Shown: positions 7,486 through 14,792 of the stretch, piece after piece
Numbering within the stretch: the stretch's first letter is position 1
Layout: every line of letters starts with the position of its first letter
Assembly: GCF_014873495.1 (NCBI RefSeq)
Contig: NZ_JADBGF010000001.1
Span: 3,720,001 to 3,784,000 of the forward strand
DNA: 64,000 nucleotides
Reading direction: 5' to 3'
From: Streptomyces stelliscabiei
Lineage (GTDB): Bacteria > Actinomycetota > Actinomycetes > Streptomycetales > Streptomycetaceae
Translations under genes and position numbers: made by a program
Notes under the pieces: model-generated
The model's database searches: none
Told to the model about the DNA's origin: nothing
What the model saw: only the letters and a program-made list of their open reading frames with translations

Positions 7486-8019
7486 ATGAACACACGCCGA
7501 ACCCTCGCCCTCACCGCCTACATCCTCGCCATCGCCGCAGCGAACTGGCTCACCACCCGCTACGGCATCGTCCCCACCGGCTTCGGCCTCGCCACCACCG
7601 CAGGCACCTACGCCGCCGGACTCGCCCTACTGCTCCGGGATGTCGTGCAGGACTACGCCGGCACCGCCTGGGTGTTCGTCGGCATCGCTGCCGGAGGCGC
7701 GCTCACGGCCGTCATGTCGCCCGCCCTGGCCGTGGCTTCCGTGGCCGCGTTCGTCCTTGCCGAACTGTTCGACTGGGGCGTCTACACCCCGCTCCGCTCC
7801 CGCGGGTGGGCACGGGCCGCCCTCCTCTCCGGGATCGTGGGCGCGATCGTCGACACGGCGGTGTTCCTGCGGCTCGCCCCGTTCCCGTTCGAGTGGCCCG
7901 TGTTCTGGGGCCAACTGGTCGGCAAGGCGCTGTGGGCCACGCTCCTGCCCGTCCTGCTCGTCGTCGCTATCCGGCAGGTGCGCCGTGGTCCGGTATCTCG
8001 GCACTCCGTCGGGGCCTGA
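7486..8019 (+). CDS. VUT family transporter (YhhQ-like, queuosine-precursor uptake)
   Basis: A 177-residue membrane protein with about five to six hydrophobic segments (near 7-25, 33-50, 57-85, 105-125, 130-160). It has the family signature of small VUT/YhhQ proteins: AANWLTTRYGIVP at the N-terminus, LLLRDVVQDYAG between helices 2 and 3, and LAELFDWGVYTPLR later. YhhQ imports the 7-deazaguanine precursors preQ0/preQ1 in bacteria (established). AAGGAG precedes the start. The DpdA-like gene begins 35 bp inside this gene, so transport and DNA insertion are probably coupled. Confidence 0.8.
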   Translation: MNTRRTLALTAYILAIAAANWLTTRYGIVPTGFGLATTAGTYAAGLALLLRDVVQDYAGTAWVFVGIAAGGALTAVMSPALAVASVAAFVLAELFDWGVYTPLRSRGWARAALLSGIVGAIVDTAVFLRLAPFPFEWPVFWGQLVGKALWATLLPVLLVVAIRQVRRGPVSRHSVGA

Positions 8020-8629
8020 CGTGCGGGCCGCGATGAGTGCCGGGCTCATCGGCTGCATGACGACCCCGGCCCAAGGCAACCGGATCCCCGAGGGCGCGCT
8101 GTACGCGTGCGACAACGGCAAGTTCGGCTGCGACGGCAAGGGCCGCAACTGGCCCGGCACCCAACGCTGGTGGGACTGGCTAGAGCGCACCGTGGAGCGG
8201 TACGGCGCCGACCGGTGCCTGTGGGCGCTCGCTCCCGACGTCCCGTTCGATGCCGCCGCCACCCTCGACGAGTCCCGGCCGTGGCTCGCCCGCATCCGTG
8301 AACTCGGCGTACCGGCCGCGTTCGCCGCACAGAACGGCTGCGAGTACGGGCTCATTCCGTGGGGCGAGTTCGACGTGCTGTTCCTCGCCGGGGACACCGA
8401 GTGGAAGACCGGCCCGATCGCCGAACGCCTGTCCCGGGAAGCGCGGGAGCGGGGCGTGGCCGTCCACATGGGCCGCGTGAACTCCCTCGCCCGGCTGCGC
8501 ACAGCGGAGTGGTTCGGCTGCGACAGCGCGGACGGCACGTATCTGGCGTTCGGCCCGGACAAGAACCTCGCCCGGCTCACCGGCTGGCTGGACGAGCTGC
8601 ACCACACGCCGAGCCTCTTCGGCACATGA
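7985..8629 (+). CDS. DpdA-like DNA-guanine transglycosylase
   Basis: A 214-residue protein from GTG 7985, overlapping the transporter by 35 bp. It resembles the short phage members of the tRNA-guanine transglycosylase superfamily (DpdA). Conserved blocks are TPAQGNR (27-33), LAPDVPFDAA (82-91, with D85 in the position expected for a catalytic Asp), AGDTEWK (135-141, the base-binding loop), HMGRVNS (161-167) and GCDSADGT (178-185), consistent with an incomplete TIM barrel. DpdA enzymes replace guanine in DNA with 7-deazaguanines and protect phage DNA from restriction (established). No preQ0 synthesis gene is visible, so precursor should come by uptake or from the host. Confidence 0.75.
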   Translation: MVRYLGTPSGPDVRAAMSAGLIGCMTTPAQGNRIPEGALYACDNGKFGCDGKGRNWPGTQRWWDWLERTVERYGADRCLWALAPDVPFDAAATLDESRPWLARIRELGVPAAFAAQNGCEYGLIPWGEFDVLFLAGDTEWKTGPIAERLSREARERGVAVHMGRVNSLARLRTAEWFGCDSADGTYLAFGPDKNLARLTGWLDELHHTPSLFGT

Positions 8630-8640
8630 CCACGCAGGAC

Positions 8641-8669
8641 GGCCGCCCCTGTCGCTATCAGGGGCGGCC
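8641..8669 (+). terminator. hairpin terminator
   Basis: A perfect 11-bp stem (GGCCGCCCCTG / CAGGGGCGGCC) with a 7-nt loop, 11 bp after the dpdA-like stop. It probably ends the transporter-transglycosylase transcript. Confidence 0.65.
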
Positions 8670-8754
8670 GCACCCGAAGTCCATCACACCGCCCGTCCGT
8701 TCCCCGGCTGCCGCTTCACGGTGGCGGCCGGCCACCCCAACCGTGAGGACCACC

Positions 8755-9516
8755 ATGACCACCGACCCGACACCCGAGTCCGCCCGCGCGCTGCTCGACC
8801 GGCACGGCCTGCCTGAGGACGTCATCGACGGCGTGCTCTGCCTCCACGCGCAGGAACTCGCCGCCTTGCAGCGGCTCCGCATGGACGAGCTGGACCTGAC
8901 GGGGCAGAAGGCCCGGTTCGTGGGGCGGATCGTCGACCTGATCGACCCGACGCGCACCGCTGCTGTTCCTGTTGCCGCGCCGCCCACCACCGAACAGACC
9001 GCACTCCGGGACTGCATCCGCCGCGCGCTGTGCGAGGCCGCTGGGTTCGGCTTCGCCTGGGGCACGGACATGCTGGAGCCCGACGAGTACGGCGAGGTCG
9101 CCGATGCGGTGCTGGCTGTGCTGCCTGCGCCCGCAGACCGGGCCGCCGAGGCTCGGGTTCGCGCCCTGCACCAGGAGTACGCGTTCGGCGGCGACCCGCA
9201 GGTCTACTGCGCGCACTGCAACCAGATCAGCGGCGGATGGATCCCGTGGCCGTGCCCGACCGTGCAGGCGCTGGCCGCCGAGGCACCCCACGCCGAGACA
9301 CCGGACGCCGAGGGTCTGCCTGCCCGTCTCGAAGCCGCGCTCACCGAACGCTTCACCGCGCTCGGCAATCCGTTCTCCGAGATGCGCCGCCAGGAGCAGG
9401 GCCCCGACGGCTGGCCCGCGTCGCGTCCGGTCGGGCCGCACCAGGTTGCCGAGGTGCTGCGGGAACTGCTTGCCGCCGCGCCCGCCGTTGTGGCCCAGCC
9501 CGGCAAGGAGAACTGA
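8755..9516 (+). CDS. hypothetical protein
   Basis: A 253-residue protein with a helical N-terminal region (about 1-65), an Ala/Pro linker, a helical middle and a CAHC...PCPT Cys motif (about 147-165), then another helical region to the C-terminus. It may be a modular zinc-containing protein. It shares the WPCPT element with the 6957-7400 product. No family recognised. Confidence 0.5.
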   Translation: MTTDPTPESARALLDRHGLPEDVIDGVLCLHAQELAALQRLRMDELDLTGQKARFVGRIVDLIDPTRTAAVPVAAPPTTEQTALRDCIRRALCEAAGFGFAWGTDMLEPDEYGEVADAVLAVLPAPADRAAEARVRALHQEYAFGGDPQVYCAHCNQISGGWIPWPCPTVQALAAEAPHAETPDAEGLPARLEAALTERFTALGNPFSEMRRQEQGPDGWPASRPVGPHQVAEVLRELLAAAPAVVAQPGKEN

Positions 9517-9517
9517 C

Positions 9518-9721
9518 ATGGCCGACCGATTCAGCGGCAACCACATCGGCCGCTCCTGGACCACCCACGAGATCGAAGACCGGTGCCCCTGCCCGAAGGC
9601 CCCGTGCGGGCTCGTCGTGCAGGACGAGGTCGCCGCCGAGTGCCGTGAGCACCACTGGTCCGCTGCGAAGACCACCCGCCAGTCGCACTCCGCTGACCGA
9701 TGCCCGGGAGCAACGCAGTGA
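9518..9721 (+). CDS. small Cys/His protein
   Basis: A 67-residue protein starting 1 bp after the previous stop. Cys and His are frequent (RCPCPKAPCG, ECREHHW), suggesting metal binding. The next gene overlaps its stop by 4 bp. Confidence 0.5.
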   Translation: MADRFSGNHIGRSWTTHEIEDRCPCPKAPCGLVVQDEVAAECREHHWSAAKTTRQSHSADRCPGATQ

Positions 9722-9930
9722 TCGCCGAAGCCTTGGAGGCGGCGTGGGTGGTCGTCGGGGTGGTGGCGGTGACGGTCGGCCTGTACGCGGTCGTGGTGGC
9801 CGGGTGGGGGATCTGGCGGGCGGTGGTGGCTGTGATTCGCCGCTGTCGCACCTCGGAAACGCACGACGACCCCTCGTCCTGGTCCGGAGAGGGGTCGAGA
9901 AAGGGTGTGACGGGGGCTGTGAGGCGATGA
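9718..9930 (+). CDS. small single-pass membrane protein
   Basis: A 70-residue protein if started at GTG 9718 (gtga overlap); an ATG at 9700 would add six residues. One strong hydrophobic segment (about residues 8-33) is followed by a basic cytoplasmic tail. Function unknown. Confidence 0.5.
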   Translation: MIAEALEAAWVVVGVVAVTVGLYAVVVAGWGIWRAVVAVIRRCRTSETHDDPSSWSGEGSRKGVTGAVRR

Positions 9931-9986
9931 GGGGGCGTTTCTTTACCGCGCCGCATCGGGCGAGTTTGCGTGGCTCAGGCGGGCGC

Positions 9987-10208
9987 TCAGGGCTTTGGAT
10001 CTTCCTTGGGTGCTCTGGGCCGGCGGGCCGGGTGCGACGCCCGCCACTTGTCGACCTCTCCGGGAAGCCAGAGCGAGGCCCGTCCGACCTTGGTCGGCTT
10101 CGGAAAGTCGGGCGACCTGTTGACCAGGTTGTAGACGCTCTGCCGGGAGATCCCCAGACGGCTCGCTACCTGGTCAGCGTCGATGTATCGGCTGATGTCC
10201 ATTGGCAC
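9987..10208 (-). CDS. AlpA/excisionase-type HTH protein
   Basis: A 73-residue protein of the MerR-like excisionase/AlpA fold: YIDADQVASRLGISRQSVYN (about 7-26), then FPKPTKVGRASLWLPGEVDKW. GTG 10208 has AAGGGG 8 bp upstream; an in-frame ATG lies at 10202. Such proteins act as excisionases or small regulators. It is divergent from the HNH gene, and two direct repeats lie between them, so local regulation is likely. Excision is possible, but attR is 50 kb away and the integrase is not visible. Confidence 0.75.
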   Translation of the reverse strand: MPMDISRYIDADQVASRLGISRQSVYNLVNRSPDFPKPTKVGRASLWLPGEVDKWRASHPARRPRAPKEDPKP

Positions 10209-10220
10209 ACGGTAACCCCT

Positions 10221-10258
10221 TGGAGTAGTTCAGGAATGCTAGGATGGAGTAGTTCAGG
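10221..10258. promoter_or_regulatory. direct-repeat operator/promoter
   Basis: TGGAGTAGTTCAGG occurs exactly twice, at 10221-10234 and 10245-10258 (24 bp start to start), between the AlpA-like gene and the HNH gene. TAGGAT at 10240-10245 is a good actinobacterial -10. The layout suggests a promoter controlled by the neighbouring HTH protein. Confidence 0.55.
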
Positions 10259-10279
10259 TCGCCTAAGAAAGGTTGAAAG

Positions 10280-10897
10280 GTGACAGCAAAACCCCTCCCT
10301 CCCGGAGACTGGCGCCTACGCGTCTACGGCCGCGCCCCCGCCAACGGAGTCACAACCCGGCAATATCCCCGCGTCGCCGAACGCAACCGCGCCATCGAGA
10401 AGCAGAACAACCAGTGCCTCTACTGCGAGATACCGATCGGCACGCCCATATGGCGCCACAGCAAGACCGTGATCCTGCGCCTCAACTGGGATCACTTCGT
10501 GCCCTACGCCTACCTCGCGCGCAGCCCCCGCGATAACTGGGTCCTGGCCTGCCACGTCTGCAACCGGATCAAGTCCTGCCGGATGTTCGACACCGTGCAG
10601 GCAGCCCGCGAAGTCATCCTCCCCGAGCGCGTAGCCCGGGGGTACGAGGCGCCCAAGGAAGTCCTTCTCCGCCTCGGTCTTGCGGCCAGCGAGAACCCGT
10701 GGCCGGTCGACGTCCGGGCTATGGGGCACGCCGTGTACCACTCGGCGCGCATGGTCCGTGAGGGCGTGTACCTCACCCCGTGCGGGGTCGAAGTGGCCCG
10801 CGAGAACATCCGTCCGATCGCGTCGCATCAGCGGCGCTGCACCAAGTGCCTACAGCTGCGCGACCTTCCCGTTGTGCCGCCTGCGGCAACACCGTGA
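10280..10897 (+). CDS. HNH endonuclease
   Basis: A 205-residue protein from GTG 10280. It has a classic HNH core: C46/C49 (CLYC), D71-H72 (WDHFVPY), N86 and C91-x-x-C94-N95 (CHVCNRIKS). The C-terminal region has an extra possible zinc pair, CTKC, near 192. Such phage genes are often free-standing mobile endonucleases; others work in packaging, but those lie next to the terminase. Here the gene stands alone between a repeat-bearing promoter and a terminator. Confidence 0.8.
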   Translation: MTAKPLPPGDWRLRVYGRAPANGVTTRQYPRVAERNRAIEKQNNQCLYCEIPIGTPIWRHSKTVILRLNWDHFVPYAYLARSPRDNWVLACHVCNRIKSCRMFDTVQAAREVILPERVARGYEAPKEVLLRLGLAASENPWPVDVRAMGHAVYHSARMVREGVYLTPCGVEVARENIRPIASHQRRCTKCLQLRDLPVVPPAATP

Positions 10898-10904
10898 ACG
10901 GGCA

Positions 10905-10935
10905 GGGCGCCCCCCGCAGCAATCGGGGGGCGCCC
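10905..10935 (+). terminator. hairpin terminator
   Basis: A perfect 12-bp stem (GGGCGCCCCCCG / CGGGGGGCGCCC) with a 7-nt loop, just after the HNH gene. Confidence 0.75.
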
Positions 10936-10983
10936 GTCGCCCATCCAACCACGCTCGTGCTCAGCAGATGGAAGGCAAGATCG

Positions 10984-11673
10984 ATGCGCGATCCAGATTC
11001 CCAACGACGGGAAGTGCAAGGCAGCTTCGAGGGCGGCGCCAAGAGCACGAGAGCCCGTGGGTATCGGAACCTCACCCAGCAGGCGCGGAGAGCGCACACC
11101 GCCGCAGGCCAGGCCGATCATGTACTACCCACGACTCCCGAGGCGTACCAGCAGGCGATCGACGCCCAGATGTGCCCCGCATGCGGCGCGGGACCATGGA
11201 AGATGCTGGCTGGCCACATGTCCAAGACGCACGGAATTGGCCCCGCTGAGCTGCGGCGTCTGGCAGGCCTTCGCCCCAAGGACAGCGTCTGCGATGCCGA
11301 CTACTCCTCTCGCCGCCGAGAGTTGATCACAGAGCGCATCGAAATCGAGCCGCTGCCTCGCCCGAAGCCCAGAGAAGGCATCGAGGCCGACCGTGCCGAA
11401 ATGCAGCGGTTGTACGAGAAGGAAATGCTCAGCGTGCGGGCCATTGCCGCACGGTTCGGCTTGGAAAAGCGGCAGGTAGGCCGAATCTTGAGGAGACGCG
11501 GCGTAGCGATGCGGGATGGCTCTCGCTCCGGCGCAAAGCTGACCGAGGAACAGGTTCGGCAGATCCGGCAGAGCCCTGAGCAGACGACGCCCCGGCAACT
11601 CGCCGACGAGTACGGCGTAAGCCCCTCCCTCATTTCGATGATCAGGAACCGACGGGTCTGGAAGGAAATCTGA
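10984..11673 (+). CDS. Ros/MucR-type zinc finger and HTH DNA-binding protein
   Basis: A 229-residue protein with three DNA-binding modules. A MucR-like finger at about 60-93 reads CPACGAGPWKMLAGHMSKTH and continues GIGPAELRRLAGL, the standard Ros/MucR pattern. A first HTH at about 140-170 (LSVRAIAARFGLEKRQVGRI) and a second at about 186-226 (TPRQLADEYGVSPSLISMI) follow; the latter resembles the repeat found in intron-encoded nuclease tails. No nuclease catalytic motif is seen. A transcriptional regulator is likely, but it could be a homing nuclease relic that kept only its binding modules. Confidence 0.65.
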   Translation: MRDPDSQRREVQGSFEGGAKSTRARGYRNLTQQARRAHTAAGQADHVLPTTPEAYQQAIDAQMCPACGAGPWKMLAGHMSKTHGIGPAELRRLAGLRPKDSVCDADYSSRRRELITERIEIEPLPRPKPREGIEADRAEMQRLYEKEMLSVRAIAARFGLEKRQVGRILRRRGVAMRDGSRSGAKLTEEQVRQIRQSPEQTTPRQLADEYGVSPSLISMIRNRRVWKEI

Positions 11674-11692
11674 GCCGACCACCCCGCGTCTC

Positions 11693-11719
11693 GTGTCGGG
11701 CCTGCACCGGGCCCGACAC
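11693..11719 (+). terminator. hairpin terminator
   Basis: A 10-bp perfect stem (GTGTCGGGCC / GGCCCGACAC) with a 7-nt loop, 20 bp after the MucR-like gene. Confidence 0.6.
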
Positions 11720-11742
11720 CCCACCCCACCAAGGAGACACCC

Positions 11743-11988
11743 ATGACCGCCAAGCCCACACCCGAGGAAGCCGAGACGCTCCTCGCCGCCCTCCAAGGCC
11801 AAGCACCCGCGATCGTCTGCTACAGCCGCTGCTGGCCCTGCCAGTTCGACCAGCACTACGACCCGCCACAACCGCACCCGTGGGCCGACGACGAAGACCG
11901 CGCACACGCCACGGCAACCGGCCAGCCCGAACCCACGGGTAACTGCGCCTGCCGCTGCGCCAAGCCGGAAGCCGAGGCGCAGCGATGA
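11743..11988 (+). CDS. small Cys-rich hypothetical protein
   Basis: An 81-residue protein with a ribosome site (AAGGAG) upstream. Cys residues in VCYSRCWPCQF and NCACRCAK suggest metal binding. First of a coupled set of five small genes (11743-13085). No function known. Confidence 0.55.
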   Translation: MTAKPTPEEAETLLAALQGQAPAIVCYSRCWPCQFDQHYDPPQPHPWADDEDRAHATATGQPEPTGNCACRCAKPEAEAQR

Positions 11989-12131
11989 CCACGGCCGCCG
12001 ACGAAGCAGACCGAGCCGCTCGACGGCGCGCCGCCCTCCACCACGTCTCCGGCGTCACCATCGACTGCTGCGAGCAAGGTGAGACCGACTGCCCGTGCGT
12101 GTGCCACGACCCCGAGGAGGCGCGGCGATGA
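11985..12131 (+). CDS. small Cys-rich protein
   Basis: A 48-residue product from ATG 11985, overlapping both neighbours by 4 bp. It has a basic helical N-terminus and a Cys-rich end (DCCEQGETDCPCVCHD). It resembles the preceding protein in having a CxCxC cluster. Supported by coupling and codon composition. Confidence 0.5.
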   Translation: MTTAADEADRAARRRAALHHVSGVTIDCCEQGETDCPCVCHDPEEARR

Positions 12132-12310
12132 CCGCCACTCCGAAGCGCCGCCCGCCAGCCCGCGAACTCCTCACCGACACCGCGGCCCGCATCCTCGCCA
12201 CCCGCTACCCCGGCCAAGTCCGCGCCGTCGTCATCGAACGCGCACTCCAGCGGATGGCCGCAGCAGACGCCCGCCGCCAACGAACAGCCGCACGCAGGAG
12301 CCGGACATGA
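12128..12310 (+). CDS. small basic protein
   Basis: A 60-residue Arg/Ala-rich helical protein from ATG 12128, overlapping both neighbours by 4 bp. It contains LLTDTAARILATRYPGQV and a strongly basic C-terminus. Nucleic-acid binding is possible. Confidence 0.5.
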   Translation: MTATPKRRPPARELLTDTAARILATRYPGQVRAVVIERALQRMAAADARRQRTAARRSRT

Positions 12311-12591
12311 CCGACCGCCACACCGTCAACACGATCACCAGCGACGCACTCGACGCCCTGTACGAGCAGCTGGAAGCAGCCGAGGACACAGAGTCGCAAC
12401 GGCAACTTCGCATCGCCGACGCAGCATTCGCATCCGCCACCGTCCGCGCCGCACAGCTCGGAGCACAGCTCGCCGAAGCCCGCCGCCTGCACGCCCAGAC
12501 CTGCCCCCTCGCACAAGGCCAGCTCCGGCCGCCCGCGTTCACCTGCTCGATGTGCGACGCCCTCACCGCACCCGCCCTGGAGACCCCGTGA
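12307..12591 (+). CDS. hypothetical helical protein with Cys pair
   Basis: A 94-residue, largely helical protein (about 15-65 probably coiled coil) with C-terminal Cys residues (TCPLAQGQ, FTCSMCDAL) that could bind zinc. Coupled to both neighbours. No known function. Confidence 0.5.
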   Translation: MTDRHTVNTITSDALDALYEQLEAAEDTESQRQLRIADAAFASATVRAAQLGAQLAEARRLHAQTCPLAQGQLRPPAFTCSMCDALTAPALETP

Positions 12592-13085
12592 CCCCGCCCG
12601 ACATCACCCACCGCTGGACGTGGACCGGCGACCGTACCCTCCCCGACTGGCTCGACCGCCGCCACCACTGGCACGCCGACCGGCCGATCATCCACACGTC
12701 GGACGGGCCCCGCACCCTCTACGACGGCTGGATCGTCATCGGCTGGTCGGACGGGGCGATCACCGTCGCATCCGCCACCGTCGCCGAACGCGTCTACGGG
12801 CCGGACGGGATCGCCGGCCGACTCGCCGCCGCAGAGAAAGCCCTCGCCCGCATCCAGGCGATCGCCGACGAGCACCCCGCCGGCATCGACACCGCCCTCA
12901 TCCACGCCGCACTCGACGGACAGCCCGACCCGACAGCGACCCAAGCGACCGAAGCCAGCACATCCGCACGCCCCTGGTCCACGTGCACCGTCCCCGCCGA
13001 CCACGGCCCCCATCCCTGGCACGACCCGCGGCCACTCCCGGACGGGCAGGACGCGCACTGCCCCGGACGACCCACACCAGGCTGA
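12588..13085 (+). CDS. hypothetical protein
   Basis: A 165-residue protein from GTG 12588. A Trp-rich beta-like N-terminal region (RWTWTGDRTLPDWLD, TLYDGWIVIGWSDGAI) precedes a helix and a Pro/His-rich tail with Cys. Last gene of the coupled set. No family recognised. Confidence 0.5.
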   Translation: MTPPDITHRWTWTGDRTLPDWLDRRHHWHADRPIIHTSDGPRTLYDGWIVIGWSDGAITVASATVAERVYGPDGIAGRLAAAEKALARIQAIADEHPAGIDTALIHAALDGQPDPTATQATEASTSARPWSTCTVPADHGPHPWHDPRPLPDGQDAHCPGRPTPG

Positions 13086-13212
13086 CCGGCGTGGCATCCT
13101 GGCCCTGCGGTCTCCCTGTCCCACCCCGTGACGGGAGACCGCACCGTCTGCCGGGATCAGGTCGGGACCAGGTGACTGGACCCTCCCGCGAACATGCATC
13201 TCCGCAGGTCAG

Positions 13213-13238
13213 CCAGGTTACCGGAGCCGGTAACCTGG
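13213..13238. promoter_or_regulatory. perfect 26-bp palindrome, putative operator
   Basis: Two perfect 12-bp arms, CCAGGTTACCGG and CCGGTAACCTGG, flank the 2-bp centre AG. The tight spacing suits a dimeric DNA-binding protein more than an RNA terminator. It lies between convergent gene groups with no obvious promoter beside it, so its partner is unclear. Confidence 0.45.
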
Positions 13239-13284
13239 AGACCGCAGAGGCCAGCCGCGCGGGCAGTGGCCCCCGGAGACACGC

Positions 13285-13313
13285 AGTGCCCCGTTCACCC
13301 CGAGCGGGGCACT
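13285..13313. terminator. hairpin terminator
   Basis: A 9-bp perfect stem (AGTGCCCCG / CGGGGCACT) with an 11-nt loop in the region between convergent genes. Confidence 0.5.
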
Positions 13314-13407
13314 CGCCGTTGTCAGACACCCGCCGTACCCTGGCGAGGCCGCCCGCCGTTCATGCTGCTGCACGCCGGGAGGCCTGCCTCGTCCCGGGGC
13401 ATACGAC

Positions 13408-13434
13408 AGCCCCGCCTCAGACCGAGGCGGGGCT
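13408..13434. terminator. bidirectional hairpin terminator
   Basis: An 11-bp perfect stem (AGCCCCGCCTC / GAGGCGGGGCT) with a 5-nt loop, 13 bp from the 3' end of the minus-strand DUF6221-like gene. It is suited to stop both directions. Confidence 0.7.
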
Positions 13435-13447
13435 TCGTCGTACGCGG

Positions 13448-13828
13448 CTACGGCCGCCACTCCTCGCGGTAGCCGGGCCGGTCCGCGTACGGCAAGGCGA
13501 GGAGCGGAAGTACCCACTCGGTGCCACCCGTGTCGCCGTGCTCGCGCAGCCACGCGTACCGATCCACGATCCGCCTCTTGGCGTCGATTTCCCGCAGCAC
13601 CCGAGCCGGATCCCACACCGCGATGTGGTGCGCGACCACCTCCGCGAGAGGCATCTCCAAGCCGTCCGCTACCTTCGCGACCTCAGCCTCGCGCCCACCG
13701 CCCCCGCTTCCGGCCATGACCCACGGGCCCGGATCGGACCACTCGTGCCCGAGGTCTACGGGGATGGCGCGCGTCTTCCGTTCGTCCTCGTCGAGACAGG
13801 CTGTCAGCCACTGCACAAGATCAACCAT
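13448..13828 (-). CDS. DUF6221-like protein
   Basis: A 126-residue protein matching a family frequent in Streptomyces genomes: an N-terminal VDLVQWLTACLDEDE helix, a central HHIAVWDPARVLREIDAKRR block and the C-terminal LLALPYADRPGYREEWRP. The family function is unknown. The start overlaps the preceding gene by 8 bp. It is the last gene of a three-gene minus-strand operon. Confidence 0.75.
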   Translation of the reverse strand: MVDLVQWLTACLDEDERKTRAIPVDLGHEWSDPGPWVMAGSGGGGREAEVAKVADGLEMPLAEVVAHHIAVWDPARVLREIDAKRRIVDRYAWLREHGDTGGTEWVLPLLALPYADRPGYREEWRP

Positions 13829-14105
13829 CGGACGGCTCCGACTCGTCGGCGTTGGCGGCAGCCCACGCAGCGTTCTTCCATTCCGGGTCGTCGCTGGGCG
13901 GTTCGAGGAGCCCGCCGGCGACCGCCGCCCGCACCCACTCCCGCGCCTCCGAGATCAGCGCCTCCGGGTTGTCCTTGCCGAGCCACAGCCACTCCTCACG
14001 GGTGCCGCCCGTCCGCAACCGCCACGCCACCTCGGCGAGATGCCGGATGCGGGGATCGGTTGCGTAGTGCACGTTCAGCGCGGGCCTGGCGTCGATACGT
14101 GCCAC
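13821..14105 (-). CDS. hypothetical protein
   Basis: A 94-residue protein with a mostly helical, Trp-rich sequence (EEWLWLGKDNPEAL, PEWKNAAWAAANAD). It lies 1 bp from the upstream gene and overlaps the downstream one by 8 bp, so it is part of the operon. No family recognised. Confidence 0.55.
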   Translation of the reverse strand: MARIDARPALNVHYATDPRIRHLAEVAWRLRTGGTREEWLWLGKDNPEALISEAREWVRAAVAGGLLEPPSDDPEWKNAAWAAANADESEPSDG

Positions 14106-14106
14106 C

Positions 14107-14661
14107 TCAGGCCCCTTCCGTCTCCGTCGCGTTCAGCAGCTCCGCGAGATCCGGATTGTCCTCCACCAGCTTCGCGGCGACCGCGTCCCCGGACGACTGC
14201 TCCAGCCGCCACAGGAAGTCACGGAGCTCGGCCGCCCGGTAGGCGGCGAGCATCTTCACCGCCTCATCCCACGGCACGCACCGCTTCTCGGCCGTCGCGT
14301 TGTACGGCGGGTCGTTCAGGTCGGACAGGATCGCAATACGCGGATCAACGGTGTGGCTCACTGGTTCTCCCTGCTTGGGCCTGGGGCTGCGCTTCTTCGT
14401 GTCCGGACCGCGCCCCCGCCGCTTTCCGAGCCGCTCCCGCATGTACTCGGCGAGCACGTCATACGGCAGCGTCCGCGTCTTCCCGACCACCCGGTAGTCG
14501 CCGGGGCCGATGGGCCAACCGGACTTCGGGTCGCGCGCGAGTCTGCGTAGCCCTTCGGCGGTCATGTTCGGAGCGATGCGGTCCTCGACGAGCCGTTCGG
14601 CAGCCTCGGTGAAGGACAGCATCGTGGGCTGCTCCTCTCCCTGTGGCGTGTCTTCGGGCAT
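14107..14661 (-). CDS. putative DNA-binding protein
   Basis: A 184-residue protein. Residues about 15-75 (LSFTEAAERL, then IAPNMTAEGLRRLA, then DYRVVGKTRTLPYDVLAEYM) look like an excisionase-type winged helix, followed by a basic stretch (RERLGKRRGRG, KKRSPRPKQ) and a helical C-terminus. An alternative ATG at 14622 has a good GAGGAG site 12 bp upstream and would remove 13 residues. It reads away from a 15-bp palindrome and may autoregulate. Confidence 0.55.
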   Translation of the reverse strand: MPEDTPQGEEQPTMLSFTEAAERLVEDRIAPNMTAEGLRRLARDPKSGWPIGPGDYRVVGKTRTLPYDVLAEYMRERLGKRRGRGPDTKKRSPRPKQGEPVSHTVDPRIAILSDLNDPPYNATAEKRCVPWDEAVKMLAAYRAAELRDFLWRLEQSSGDAVAAKLVEDNPDLAELLNATETEGA

Positions 14662-14681
14662 GGCTCATCCTCCCAGCTTTA

Positions 14682-14696
14682 TTGCGTTGAACGCAA
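14682..14696. promoter_or_regulatory. palindromic operator TTGCGTTGAACGCAA
   Basis: Perfect 6-bp arms (TTGCGT / ACGCAA) around TGA, 21 bp upstream of the start of the minus-strand gene and 97 bp from the divergent plus-strand gene at 14793. It sits in the divergent promoter region. Confidence 0.5.
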
Positions 14697-14792
14697 CAAA
14701 GAGCTACGGTCGTACAGCACCAATAAGTCGGCCCGGCAGGAAATCTCACCTTCCTGCCGGGCTAGCCACTACTGATCTCACCAGGAGTGACC

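Larger units (their letters stand above)
13086..13447. other. 362-bp intergenic region with palindrome and two hairpins
   Basis: No open frame here has convincing start and coding features. The stretch separates convergent gene blocks and holds the 26-bp palindrome at 13213-13238 and hairpins at 13285-13313 and 13408-13434, listed separately. Confidence 0.5.

Noticed and set aside
9987..10208. Excisionase for the visible attR
   Set aside because: The fold allows it, but the gene is 50 kb from attR, stands beside a regulated HNH gene, and the integrase type is unknown; kept as HTH regulator.
10984..11673. Homing endonuclease
   Set aside because: The DNA-binding modules resemble nuclease tails, but no HNH, GIY-YIG or other catalytic motif is visible.
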